In this document: positions 56,351 to 64,000 of the stretch, one piece after another
How the letters are laid out: each line of letters opens with the position of its first letter
How positions within the stretch are numbered: position 1 is the stretch's first letter
DNA from: Thermoplasmata archaeon
Lineage (GTDB): Archaea; Thermoplasmatota; Thermoplasmata; Thermoplasmatales; GCA-001856825
DNA: 64,000 nucleotides
Reading direction: 5' to 3'
NCBI GenBank assembly: GCA_021816725.1
Contig: JAKAXD010000006.1
Coordinates: 1-64,000 of the forward strand
Notes under the pieces: model-generated
What the model was told of the DNA's origin: nothing
Seen by the model: only the letters and a program-made list of their open reading frames with translations
The model's database searches: none
Position numbers and translations under genes: made by a program

Positions 56351-57179
56351 GCATTACCCCCTTGGAGAGAAAGATGTCGTCCAAATTTATCCTCTTGATA
56401 TCGTACCCCTTTGCTATGAACTCGTCGACCCTTTCCTTTTCTATGTATTTTATTGCAACATTTGCAATCTTTATGTCATATTCCTCTCCGTCCATCTTCT
56501 CTGCCCTCATCTTGCCACCGAATGAAGACAGAAGATTTCCTATAGCGCCATGAGTAATTATGTTCCCTTGATCTATCACCACTACCTCGTTGGAAAGTTC
56601 CTGCGCCTCCTCCATGTAGTGAGTCGTGAGTATGATCTTGGACGATAACCGCTTTATTGCAGACCAGACTTCTATTCTTGAAAGCGGGTCCAAGCCTGTG
56701 GTTGGCTCATCTAGAAATATCACTGGTGCCTTTGCCGCCAGTGCCATAGCAACGAAAACCTTTCTCTTCATCCCTCCCGAGAGTGTGTCTGATGGAGCAT
56801 TTCTATAGTCATACAGCTCAAGCTCATCCAGGGCATGCTTAGATTCCTCCTTTGCCTGAGATGCTGTGAACCCCCTTGCCATAAGGTATAACTGCATCTG
56901 CTCAAGGGGTGAAAGTATTCCAATTAACTGTGATTCCTGCGGGATACTGCTGATTATCTCCCTGACCTTCTTTGTCTCTTTGAGGATGTCAAGTCCCTCT
57001 ATCGTCGCTGTTCCTTTGGTTGGGAACAATTGAGTGGATAGTATCCTTATAAGGGTTGTTTTCCCAGCACCATTTCTTCCTATAACTGTGGTTACCCTTT
57101 CCCTTAGCGACGCAGTTATTCCCTTAAGGGCATAGGTATGCCTGTCATACCTCTTTGTCACTTCTTGAATTTCAATCAT
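56340..57179 (-). CDS. ABC transporter ATP-binding protein
   Basis: 'VIGRNGAGKTTLIRIL', 'DTLSGGMKRKVFVAMAL', 'VIFLDEPTTGLDPLSR'. Confidence 0.93.
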   Translation of the reverse strand: MIEIQEVTKRYDRHTYALKGITASLRERVTTVIGRNGAGKTTLIRILSTQLFPTKGTATIEGLDILKETKKVREIISSIPQESQLIGILSPLEQMQLYLMARGFTASQAKEESKHALDELELYDYRNAPSDTLSGGMKRKVFVAMALAAKAPVIFLDEPTTGLDPLSRIEVWSAIKRLSSKIILTTHYMEEAQELSNEVVVIDQGNIITHGAIGNLLSSFGGKMRAEKMDGEEYDIKIANVAIKYIEKERVDEFIAKGYDIKRINLDDIFLSKGVMLES

Positions 57180-57644
57180 CTAGGCTCTCAATTTTACAGA
57201 TAATTCTTCCTTGAATATCCCCAAGCTCAGCGTGGTCCCAACTGCCCTTATTCCCCTTATTGCCCCGACCTTTTCGACTTCGAAGTCCTTAAGCTCGTTA
57301 CTGTCCCTTACCTTGATCTTGAGCAGGAGGTCGCTATCTCCGGAAGTGTGATGAACATCCAGAACTTCGTCAAACCTTGAAAGCTCCTTCGCAATCCTGT
57401 CAAGCTCCTTTATGTCGCTTATTGAAATTGTTACAAATGCAGTCAGCTTATAATCGAGCTTGTCGTGGTCGATCAGCGGAACCATCTTCTTTATAATTTC
57501 CCTGTCCTTCATTCTCTTGACCCTCTGGAATACCGTTGTAGGGGGGGACTTGACTTTCCTGGATATCTCGTTGTAACCTATTGTCGCATCCTCCCTAAGA
57601 ACGTTAAGAATTCTTATGTCCAGAGAATCATACTCGCCTTTCAT
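57180..57644 (-). CDS. Lrp/AsnC family transcriptional regulator
   Basis: 'LDIRILNVLREDATIGYNEISRKVKSPPTTVFQRVKRMKDREII' + RAM-like C-terminus. Confidence 0.9.
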   Translation of the reverse strand: MKGEYDSLDIRILNVLREDATIGYNEISRKVKSPPTTVFQRVKRMKDREIIKKMVPLIDHDKLDYKLTAFVTISISDIKELDRIAKELSRFDEVLDVHHTSGDSDLLLKIKVRDSNELKDFEVEKVGAIRGIRAVGTTLSLGIFKEELSVKLRA

Positions 57645-57726
57645 TATAGTCCATTTTCAAAAGGTATTTAGAAATTTTGTGTGTATCCCTAAATCGAATG
57701 TTTATTAGGCACGGAATCTATCAGGC

Positions 57727-58401
57727 TTGACGATCATGGGAGAGCTGTCTGCTTCTATACTTGCAGCTGATCTACTGAACCTGGAAAGGGACATAGAGTT
57801 AGCCATTAAGTCTGGAGTAACATGGATTCATCTTGATATAATGGACGGTCACTTCGTCCCAAACCTAACTATGGGCATACCGTTCGGAGAAGCAATCAAG
57901 AAGAGATTCAGTGTAAAGGTGGAAAGCCACATGATGGTAGATAATCCTGACGTACTTCTTGATCAGTATTGCTCCTTCTCCCAACTGGTTACGATCCACT
58001 ATGAGGCTCCTGTTCAGACATTCAGGGTTCTAAAGGAGATTGAGAAGAGGGGTTCCATGCCTGGACTGGCCATAAATCCTAAGACCCAGCTCTCGAATAT
58101 AGAGGCACTACTGCCATATGTGAGATATGTACTGGTAATGACCGTTGAACCAGGTTTCTCCGGGCAGGGAATGATAGAGGAAGCTGCAGATAAGATACCT
58201 CTTCTTGTAGATTACAGAAGGAGAGAAAATCTTGATTTCCTCATCGGAGTTGATGGGGGCATAAAGAGGGAAAACATATCAAGGATTGCAAAGATGGGAC
58301 CAGACATCATAGTAAGTGCATCAGCGATATTCCGAGGGAGTATCGAGGAAAACGTTAAATCCCTAAAAAGTTGTATGAAGGAGAACGAAAATGGACACTG
58401 A
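57727..58401 (+). CDS. rpe: Ribulose-phosphate 3-epimerase
   Basis: 'LSASILAADLLNLERDIE', 'WIHLDIMDGHFVPNLTMG', 'VMTVEPGFSGQGMIE', 'IGVDGGIKRENI'. Confidence 0.93.
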   Translation: MTIMGELSASILAADLLNLERDIELAIKSGVTWIHLDIMDGHFVPNLTMGIPFGEAIKKRFSVKVESHMMVDNPDVLLDQYCSFSQLVTIHYEAPVQTFRVLKEIEKRGSMPGLAINPKTQLSNIEALLPYVRYVLVMTVEPGFSGQGMIEEAADKIPLLVDYRRRENLDFLIGVDGGIKRENISRIAKMGPDIIVSASAIFRGSIEENVKSLKSCMKENENGH

Positions 58402-59122
58402 AATCGTTGAGAAGGCAAGGGAGCTTGAGGACAATGGAGACTTAAAGGAGTGCATAAAATATATTGATGAAAACATAGGCTCCATACGGGATGCTCTGTT
58501 TAAAACTGACATCCTCAAAATAAAGTCGGAATGCTTTCTCTATCAAGAGACTCCAGATCCTGAAATGGCGAAAAAATCTGCAGAGGAAGCTCTGAAGATT
58601 TCAACGGAAAAGAATGACATGAAGAGAATTGCGGAAACTAACCTTCTTCTATCCCAGATACTTGTACTTGAAGACAACACTAAGGCGATAGAGTATGGGA
58701 GGAAGGCGCTTGAACTTTACCAGAAAATTAATGACAAGGGAGAATACATCTATTCTCTTATTTCCCTCGCAACCATACTGGAGGATTTCAAGGAGGCATC
58801 TTCCCTTTTCGAGAAGGCTATACAGGAGGCGGAAAGTTCCAATAATATTGACATGTTGGCACAGGCCTCAGTTAACTATGCCTATCTGCTTGTTGAACAA
58901 AAAGGCGGCGATGAACCTCTCAAGGTCCTGGAAAGGGTCATAAAAAGGATAATAGGGGAGGCAGCGAAACTGAAGAGGAAGGAGGAGAGGATAAGAGCAG
59001 TCAATAACTATTCTGAAATTTTTGATGCAGCATCTGATATAGCTATGGAGCTTGACCAGTATGACCTTGCTACAAAGTACGCATCCTACCTGAACAAGGA
59101 CCCGCAAGAATCAGCAAAATGA
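58391..59122 (+). CDS. TPR-repeat protein
   Basis: 243 aa of helical tandem repeats ('KAIEYGRKALELYQKINDKGEYIYSLISLATILEDF'). Confidence 0.7.
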   Translation: MDTEIVEKARELEDNGDLKECIKYIDENIGSIRDALFKTDILKIKSECFLYQETPDPEMAKKSAEEALKISTEKNDMKRIAETNLLLSQILVLEDNTKAIEYGRKALELYQKINDKGEYIYSLISLATILEDFKEASSLFEKAIQEAESSNNIDMLAQASVNYAYLLVEQKGGDEPLKVLERVIKRIIGEAAKLKRKEERIRAVNNYSEIFDAASDIAMELDQYDLATKYASYLNKDPQESAK

Positions 59123-59587
59123 TCAAGAAGCTACCAAAAATCTTTCGACGTCCACCCGGTTCAGCCTTGCAACAACAAGTGCTGCCACTTTTGTGCTTAA
59201 GAATGGGTTTTTCTCCCTCATCTTATTGATTTCTGATATCACATCCCTCTTGCTTTTGCCTGTCTTTTCCGTGATGAGGGTAATAACCAAATCTGTGGCA
59301 TCCTCTCCATCTTTTTGATTAACAATTGCATTGAAATCAGGTTTATAATCCAGGCTCAACTCTATTCCGTTGATTGAACAGGTAATTGAATAGAGGTCCC
59401 CTGACTGCCTCAGGCATCTCATATCCATGGCTATTCTTAAAAATTCCCTGACCTGATCAGGCGTAAGGAACCTCGTCTTAATTGAAAGAATTGTCAAAAT
59501 TTCTGTTTCAGAAAACTCGTACTTCCCAGTAGTTTTCTTAAGGTATAGCAGGAGCTTCCTTATCTCTTCCACCATCGAAACCTCCAA
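59123..59587 (-). CDS. DUF2240-like archaeal protein
   Basis: 154 aa; winged-helix-like 'FSETEILTILSIKTRFLTPDQVREFLRIAMDMRCLRQSGDLYSIT'. Confidence 0.55.
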   Translation of the reverse strand: MEVSMVEEIRKLLLYLKKTTGKYEFSETEILTILSIKTRFLTPDQVREFLRIAMDMRCLRQSGDLYSITCSINGIELSLDYKPDFNAIVNQKDGEDATDLVITLITEKTGKSKRDVISEINKMREKNPFLSTKVAALVVARLNRVDVERFLVAS

Positions 59588-60032
59588 TCGGAACGATTAT
59601 ATTGCATGCGTCACAGCTTTGTCTAGTTGTATACAATGTTGCATTTCCATTGAACATCAATGAATCAGAGTAAACTCTGCTTCCACCATTTGAGAAGAAG
59701 AAATCAGCTATTTCCCTGTTATCCCTTACATAAAGTATGAGTGAATCTGTATAGAACAGTGCTGACCTCAGTTTATCCTTGTGGATAGATTCAGAAATTG
59801 TAACCATGGCCGCACCTCCAGTTATAGAATCGGCGACATCATCTACTCTAGAAATTTCCGCATCAAGGTACAGTTCATAGATCCCGGAAAGATCGTCGTA
59901 TCTCCTGAAATTGAGTTCTCTCCCCTTCTTGTAGTCTTCGTCAATGAGCCATAATGGTCCTGATTCATACTTCTCCAGGGCTCCCTCTTCCACTATCCTC
60001 CTCCTTCTCAATGTGACTGAAGGGATTATCAT
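59538..60032 (-). CDS. HisA-related (COG1411-like) truncated barrel protein
   Basis: 164 aa; 'PLWLIDEDYKKGRELNFRRYDDLSGIYELYLDAEISRVDDVADSITGGAAMVTISESI' resembles proFAR isomerase-related strand/loop pattern. Confidence 0.45.
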   Translation of the reverse strand: MIIPSVTLRRRRIVEEGALEKYESGPLWLIDEDYKKGRELNFRRYDDLSGIYELYLDAEISRVDDVADSITGGAAMVTISESIHKDKLRSALFYTDSLILYVRDNREIADFFFSNGGSRVYSDSLMFNGNATLYTTRQSCDACNIIVPIGGFDGGRDKEAPAIP

Positions 60033-61126
60033 CTTCGTTCTCTAGATGTGTTAGCCATGAGGAGATTAAAAATATTATCCCGAACTAGCGCTATGGAACC
60101 AGACTGATTGAATGAGCTGACGGTATAATTTTCCTCCTCTGTCAGGTGTATACCAATGGGTGCTGTCAGCTCTGTGTGATATGCAACCATCGCGGAGGAG
60201 TTGCCGTTGTCTGTCCACTCAACAATTGAGTTTGGATACTTTACCATGAAACCCCTTCCAAGGTCTTGTCCACCCACTTCAACTGTCAAATCTATATTCA
60301 CATAGCTTCCAGAGCTGTTCGACAATGGAATGTAAGTTTGGACCCACGCATGCTCCCCCAAGCTCACCTGACTCCCGCTTTCCTGGATCAATAGGCCATA
60401 CTGTGTCCAGGATGGAATACCTATGCTCCTACTCATTGACTCAAAGAGGTACGAAAGCTCTTCACAATCTCCTTCCTTGATCTGGTAAACCTGTTGCGCA
60501 GAAAGAGGGACATTCCCCAGGTTGTAAGTGATGTTGTAACTGTAGTTCCCGACTATATAGTTGTAGATTGATCTTAACATTTCGGCGACGGTAGTATCGT
60601 TTGAAGTGATCTTCAAGGTTAGATTCCTGAAAATAGAGGGGTTGATTACCTCTAAATTTGTCCCGCTAGCGTTGAAGTACTCAGGATGATCATATTCCGA
60701 CTTGAGTAATTCGGGGATTTGAGATGGTACCCCCGTTGAGTTTTCGATGTTCTGCCAGCTTTTGCCATATGAGGTGATGTTATAATTGATATCTATGTAA
60801 GAATTCCCTGCATCTACAGAGAACTTCCAGTATGTCCTGTTATCTGAAGAATCTGTTGTTACACTCACATCATGGGAGTGAGAATTCGAAACCAGGCTCT
60901 GCTGAAGCGCATCATTTACAGTAGGGGTCAGGTAGAATGTGAAAGATTCGCTCGAAGCAAAGGTAAAGTTTCTTGAGAAACTCGTCGTTAAAACTGATGG
61001 AACCTGATACGATCCAGGGGGAGTCACTCCATTAAAAATGGCTGGGTTTTCCACAAAATAGTATACGGTAGTGATGGCCAAAATAACCACTATCGCAACA
61101 GCAATCCCCTTAATCGCGCCGCTCAT
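60029..61126 (-). CDS. Membrane-anchored transglutaminase-like protein
   Basis: 'GDCEELSYLFESMSRSIGIPSW', 'SLGEHAWVQTYIP', 'VNIDLTVEVGG' (C/H/D triad); N-terminal TM anchor. Confidence 0.82.
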   Translation of the reverse strand: MSGAIKGIAVAIVVILAITTVYYFVENPAIFNGVTPPGSYQVPSVLTTSFSRNFTFASSESFTFYLTPTVNDALQQSLVSNSHSHDVSVTTDSSDNRTYWKFSVDAGNSYIDINYNITSYGKSWQNIENSTGVPSQIPELLKSEYDHPEYFNASGTNLEVINPSIFRNLTLKITSNDTTVAEMLRSIYNYIVGNYSYNITYNLGNVPLSAQQVYQIKEGDCEELSYLFESMSRSIGIPSWTQYGLLIQESGSQVSLGEHAWVQTYIPLSNSSGSYVNIDLTVEVGGQDLGRGFMVKYPNSIVEWTDNGNSSAMVAYHTELTAPIGIHLTEEENYTVSSFNQSGSIALVRDNIFNLLMANTSRERR

Positions 61127-61759
61127 TCAAGCTGTACCTATTTTATGGTGGATAAATCTGATATATAACATTATTGTCAACGCTATTTCTGGGATGATAG
61201 TTATAAATGCATAAGAACTTTTGATATACTCTACGTATATTGATGAAGAGAATAACATCTGGACCAAGAAGGCAGAAATGAAATACAGCAAACCTCTGTT
61301 CCTGGAAACACCAATGGAGAGGACTGTACTGGAGACCACGTTTGTGAAGAAAGCGAAGAACGCAACAAGGGCAATGAAAAAGTAATTCAAATATGACGAG
61401 CTAGTGACTATGGCAACTGCAAAAGAAACTGGGAAGGAGAATGCGCCGCCAAGGGACGTTGAGAGTTGGATGAGATCCTTCCTGATTCTGTATTTTCCAG
61501 TAATTATCGCCAGCTGCTCACCTGCCGATAGGAGTGGAAGAAAGAGCATTATTGAAATGAACATGAGGTCGATATATTGATCCAAAGCGAAGAATGAATA
61601 AAGAAACATAACAATGTATACTATACCAAGTAGCACTCCAAACAGGAGGAACCGTGCGAAGAGAGATTCATCTACTATCTTGTCTATCCTGTTCCAGTTC
61701 AGGTAAAAGAGGGGAGTGAAAATAGCCAAAGGAATGAGAATGGCAGGATAGAAATTCAT
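61127..61759 (-). CDS. Multi-TM membrane protein
   Basis: 210 aa, about 6-7 TM; adjacent to transglutaminase gene. Confidence 0.65.
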   Translation of the reverse strand: MNFYPAILIPLAIFTPLFYLNWNRIDKIVDESLFARFLLFGVLLGIVYIVMFLYSFFALDQYIDLMFISIMLFLPLLSAGEQLAIITGKYRIRKDLIQLSTSLGGAFSFPVSFAVAIVTSSSYLNYFFIALVAFFAFFTNVVSSTVLSIGVSRNRGLLYFISAFLVQMLFSSSIYVEYIKSSYAFITIIPEIALTIMLYIRFIHHKIGTA

Positions 61760-61803
61760 TCTTTAAGGTGATAAGATAAATAGTAATTATAATTTCTGAC
61801 TTA

Positions 61804-62139
61804 GTGAAGATGGCCATAGCAGTCAGGAAGGACCTCGATATGGGCAAGGGCAAGATTGCAGCACAGGTGGCTCATGCCGCTGTGGAATGCTCAATGAACA
61901 ATTCTGAAAAGAGGAACAAGTGGATCTCCGAAGGGCAGAAGAAAATAGTCGTCTGGGTAAAGGACGAGGCGCAACTGCAGGAATTGATCAGGAAGGCAAG
62001 GTCTACAGGCATAAACTGCTGCCCGATCAGGGATGCAGGACTCACTCAGCTAGAGCCTGATACCCTCACATGTTCAGGTTTTGGACCTGACGAGGACTCC
62101 GTTATAGATTCCATTACGGGCAGCTTCAAGCTCGTTTGA
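61804..62139 (+). CDS. pth2: Peptidyl-tRNA hydrolase, Pth2 type
   Basis: 'AVRKDLDMGKGKIAAQVAHAAV', 'CCPIRDAGLTQLEPDTLTCSGFGPD'. Confidence 0.95.
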   Translation: MKMAIAVRKDLDMGKGKIAAQVAHAAVECSMNNSEKRNKWISEGQKKIVVWVKDEAQLQELIRKARSTGINCCPIRDAGLTQLEPDTLTCSGFGPDEDSVIDSITGSFKLV

Positions 62140-62573
62140 TTATTCAACGATATCAGACAGATTTATATCAGCTATCTGACTGGCTGCTTATGGTAAACCA
62201 GCCGTATGGGACAGGCCAGGATCAGATTCCATTTGATGTGCCAGAGAAATCAACGATTAAGGATATGCTGACTATATCGTGGGTCTTGGCATTGATTGTA
62301 GGCATCATCCTTCTTATAACAGGAATCTTTTCATTTGGGATAACTGCCATTTTCGGTGTTATCGACATCGTTGTATTTTATGAGTGCAGGGAGATCATCA
62401 GGCTTACCGATAGACGGCAATTATCTGCAGCCAAGGAGAAAACGCTGATTTGGATGATAGTAGGATTGATATTCGGTTTTATCATAGTAGGAATATTCAT
62501 GCTGATAGCTTACATAAAATTCGATGACCTGATGAGGGCCTACCAGAATATGACCAAGCAGCCTAATCAGTAA
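62136..62573 (+). CDS. Small membrane protein
   Basis: 145 aa with three hydrophobic segments; 4-nt overlap with pth2. Confidence 0.6.
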   Translation: MIIQRYQTDLYQLSDWLLMVNQPYGTGQDQIPFDVPEKSTIKDMLTISWVLALIVGIILLITGIFSFGITAIFGVIDIVVFYECREIIRLTDRRQLSAAKEKTLIWMIVGLIFGFIIVGIFMLIAYIKFDDLMRAYQNMTKQPNQ

Positions 62574-63335
62574 CTACTCGAGCCAGTCAGTACCAACTGA
62601 TCTGAAGCCAACCTTTGGAATATAGAAGTTATTTCTCTTGTGCGCGTTGCTCTTTACTAGAGCATAGATCCTCCTTACCTCCTGAATGTTGCATCCAGCC
62701 ACCTTGCATTGTTCAGGTACCTTCAGATACTCAAGACATTCAAGGATCCTGTCAAGCTTTTCGTAAGAAATTCCCAGTTCGCCCTCATCAGTCTGACCTT
62801 CCCACAGGTCAGCACTGGGAGGCTTTTTAAGCAACCATTCAGGGAAGTTATACTTCCTGGCTATCGCATATATCTGGGTTTTGTATAGGTCTCCCAAGAT
62901 TTGAAAATCTGATCCTCCGTCCCCGAACTTTGTGAAATATCCTGTAAGAAGCTCACTCTTATTGGATGTCCCTGCGACCAGTCCTTTATATTCGTTGGCC
63001 TTATAATATAGGAAAACCATCCTCAACCTTGACTTAACGTTACCTAGCAGTTTATTATCATTAGTCACGTTTTTGAAGGGTGCCAATGAGCCACTGAGAT
63101 CTATAGTCTCATATGGCAAATCCAAGAACTCTGAAACCCTTTTGACATCTTTGTCTTCCCTTCCGAAAGGAAGAGAGTAGAGGTGAATCTTCTTTTTGTT
63201 GATGTTCCTTCTTAGAATATAAGCCACCATTGTGGAGTCAATTCCTCCTGAAACTCCGACGACCACGTCTTTCTTCCCAATAAACTCCTTCGTGAAAACG
63301 TCAAGAACTTCAGTCGCTCCCTCAAGAAGATCCAT
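62574..63335 (-). CDS. nadE: NH3-dependent NAD+ synthetase
   Basis: 'VVVGVSGGIDSTMVAYIL', 'VAGTSNKSELLTGYFTKFGDGGSDFQILGDLYKTQIYAIA', 'PPSADLWEGQTDEGELGISYEKLD'. Confidence 0.95.
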   Translation of the reverse strand: MDLLEGATEVLDVFTKEFIGKKDVVVGVSGGIDSTMVAYILRRNINKKKIHLYSLPFGREDKDVKRVSEFLDLPYETIDLSGSLAPFKNVTNDNKLLGNVKSRLRMVFLYYKANEYKGLVAGTSNKSELLTGYFTKFGDGGSDFQILGDLYKTQIYAIARKYNFPEWLLKKPPSADLWEGQTDEGELGISYEKLDRILECLEYLKVPEQCKVAGCNIQEVRRIYALVKSNAHKRNNFYIPKVGFRSVGTDWLE

Positions 63336-63390
63336 CGTGATTGGAAACGTGGAAATAATAATAAACCTTGTGTATTTGTGGTTGAGTAAA

Positions 63391-63487
63391 GCCGGGGTGG
63401 CCCAGACCGGTAAGGCGCAAGCCTGGAAAAAATTTACGGAAAGCTTGTTCTCGCAAGAGATCGGGAGTTCAAATCTCCCCCCCGGCG
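63391..63487 (+). tRNA. tRNA-Ser (GGA), class II, with about 13-nt intron in anticodon loop
   Basis: GCCGGGG...CCCCGGC acceptor, G73; anticodon stem CAAGC/GCTTG separated by 20 nt 'CTGGAAAAAATTTACGGAAA' (7-nt loop CTGGAAA + 13-nt intron); long variable arm TTCTCGCAAGAGATC; T arm GGGAG TTCAAAT CTCCC. Confidence 0.9.
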
Positions 63488-63560
63488 CTTACTGATATTC
63501 TAGCTCATATTCTTGCGATGAAAACAAAATATAAACACTCCCTGCGGCTCTATCAATGGA

Positions 63561-64000
63561 GTGGATGAAATTTTGAAGAAGTGCATCGTCGCAGGTGTCT
63601 TGATAATAAATAGGGAAGGGGACAAGGTACTACTCGTCAAGCACAGGAAACTTGGGGTATGGATATATCCCGGCGGTCACTTAGAGGATGGAGAGAATCC
63701 GCTAGAGTGTGCAATCAGAGAATCGAAGGAGGAAACCAGTTCGACCTTCAAAATATTATCTGCTGATGAATTCTCCATATCAGAAGAAGGAGCGAAAAGT
63801 CTCCCCCAACCTCTCATAATAATGGATGAAATCGTACCTTACTCCAACGGGCCGCACGAACACTTCGATCTGATTTACATTGGTATGGCTGAGAACATGG
63901 AATTTCGGTCGAATGATGAGTCATCGGACTGCAGATGGTTCAACCAAGGTGAGATTGATAGCCTGGAGACCTTCGACAACGTAAAAAAAATAATTGGAAA
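63561..64000 (+). CDS. NUDIX hydrolase (3' truncated by window edge; absent from ORF track)
   Basis: 'KKCIVAGVLIINREGDKVLLVKHRKLGVWIYPGGHLEDGENPLECAIRESKEETSSTF': Nudix box; GTG 63561 or TTG 63573 start. Confidence 0.88.
   Translation, partial: MDEILKKCIVAGVLIINREGDKVLLVKHRKLGVWIYPGGHLEDGENPLECAIRESKEETSSTFKILSADEFSISEEGAKSLPQPLIIMDEIVPYSNGPHEHFDLIYIGMAENMEFRSNDESSDCRWFNQGEIDSLETFDNVKKIIG

Noticed and set aside
1-64000. CRISPR arrays, IS elements, integrases, rRNA operon
   Set aside because: No regularly spaced repeats, transposase/integrase motifs or rRNA signatures seen on reading both strands.

Overview
This 64 kb window comes from an archaeal chromosome. The gene content points to Thermoplasmatales or a close relative: an HU-type HTa histone-like protein, an SDR-type threonine dehydrogenase, archaeal translation and replication genes, AT-rich TATA boxes about 25 nt upstream of start codons (leaderless mRNAs), bacterial-type formate-THF ligase, and glycan-rich secreted proteins. 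I identify about 65 protein genes, a tRNA-Cys(GCA), an intron-containing tRNA-Ser(GGA) and an SRP (7S) RNA. No rRNA, CRISPR array or transposase was seen. The most interesting signals are: (1) a bacterial-type tRNA-guanine transglycosylase plus a QueF with an intact NADPH-reductase motif, in the same window as queD and queC, suggesting a preQ1/queuosine-type pathway in an archaeon; (2) a three-gene unit (49-aa ORF, 185-aa protein, HerA-family ATPase with a C-terminal PD-(D/E)XK-like nuclease); (3) an intergenic element downstream of queF with nested and competing inverted repeats, a possible ncRNA; (4) a trm5 homologue whose conserved N-terminus is encoded but has no ATG/GTG/TTG start; (5) a tgt stop codon inside a tRNA acceptor stem; (6) a wHTH-STAND-TPR regulator; and (7) candidate catabolic modules (2-oxoacid decarboxylase + aldehyde:ferredoxin oxidoreductase; S1P-lyase-like enzyme + FGGY kinase). 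All assignments were made by reading the sequence; no database search was run.
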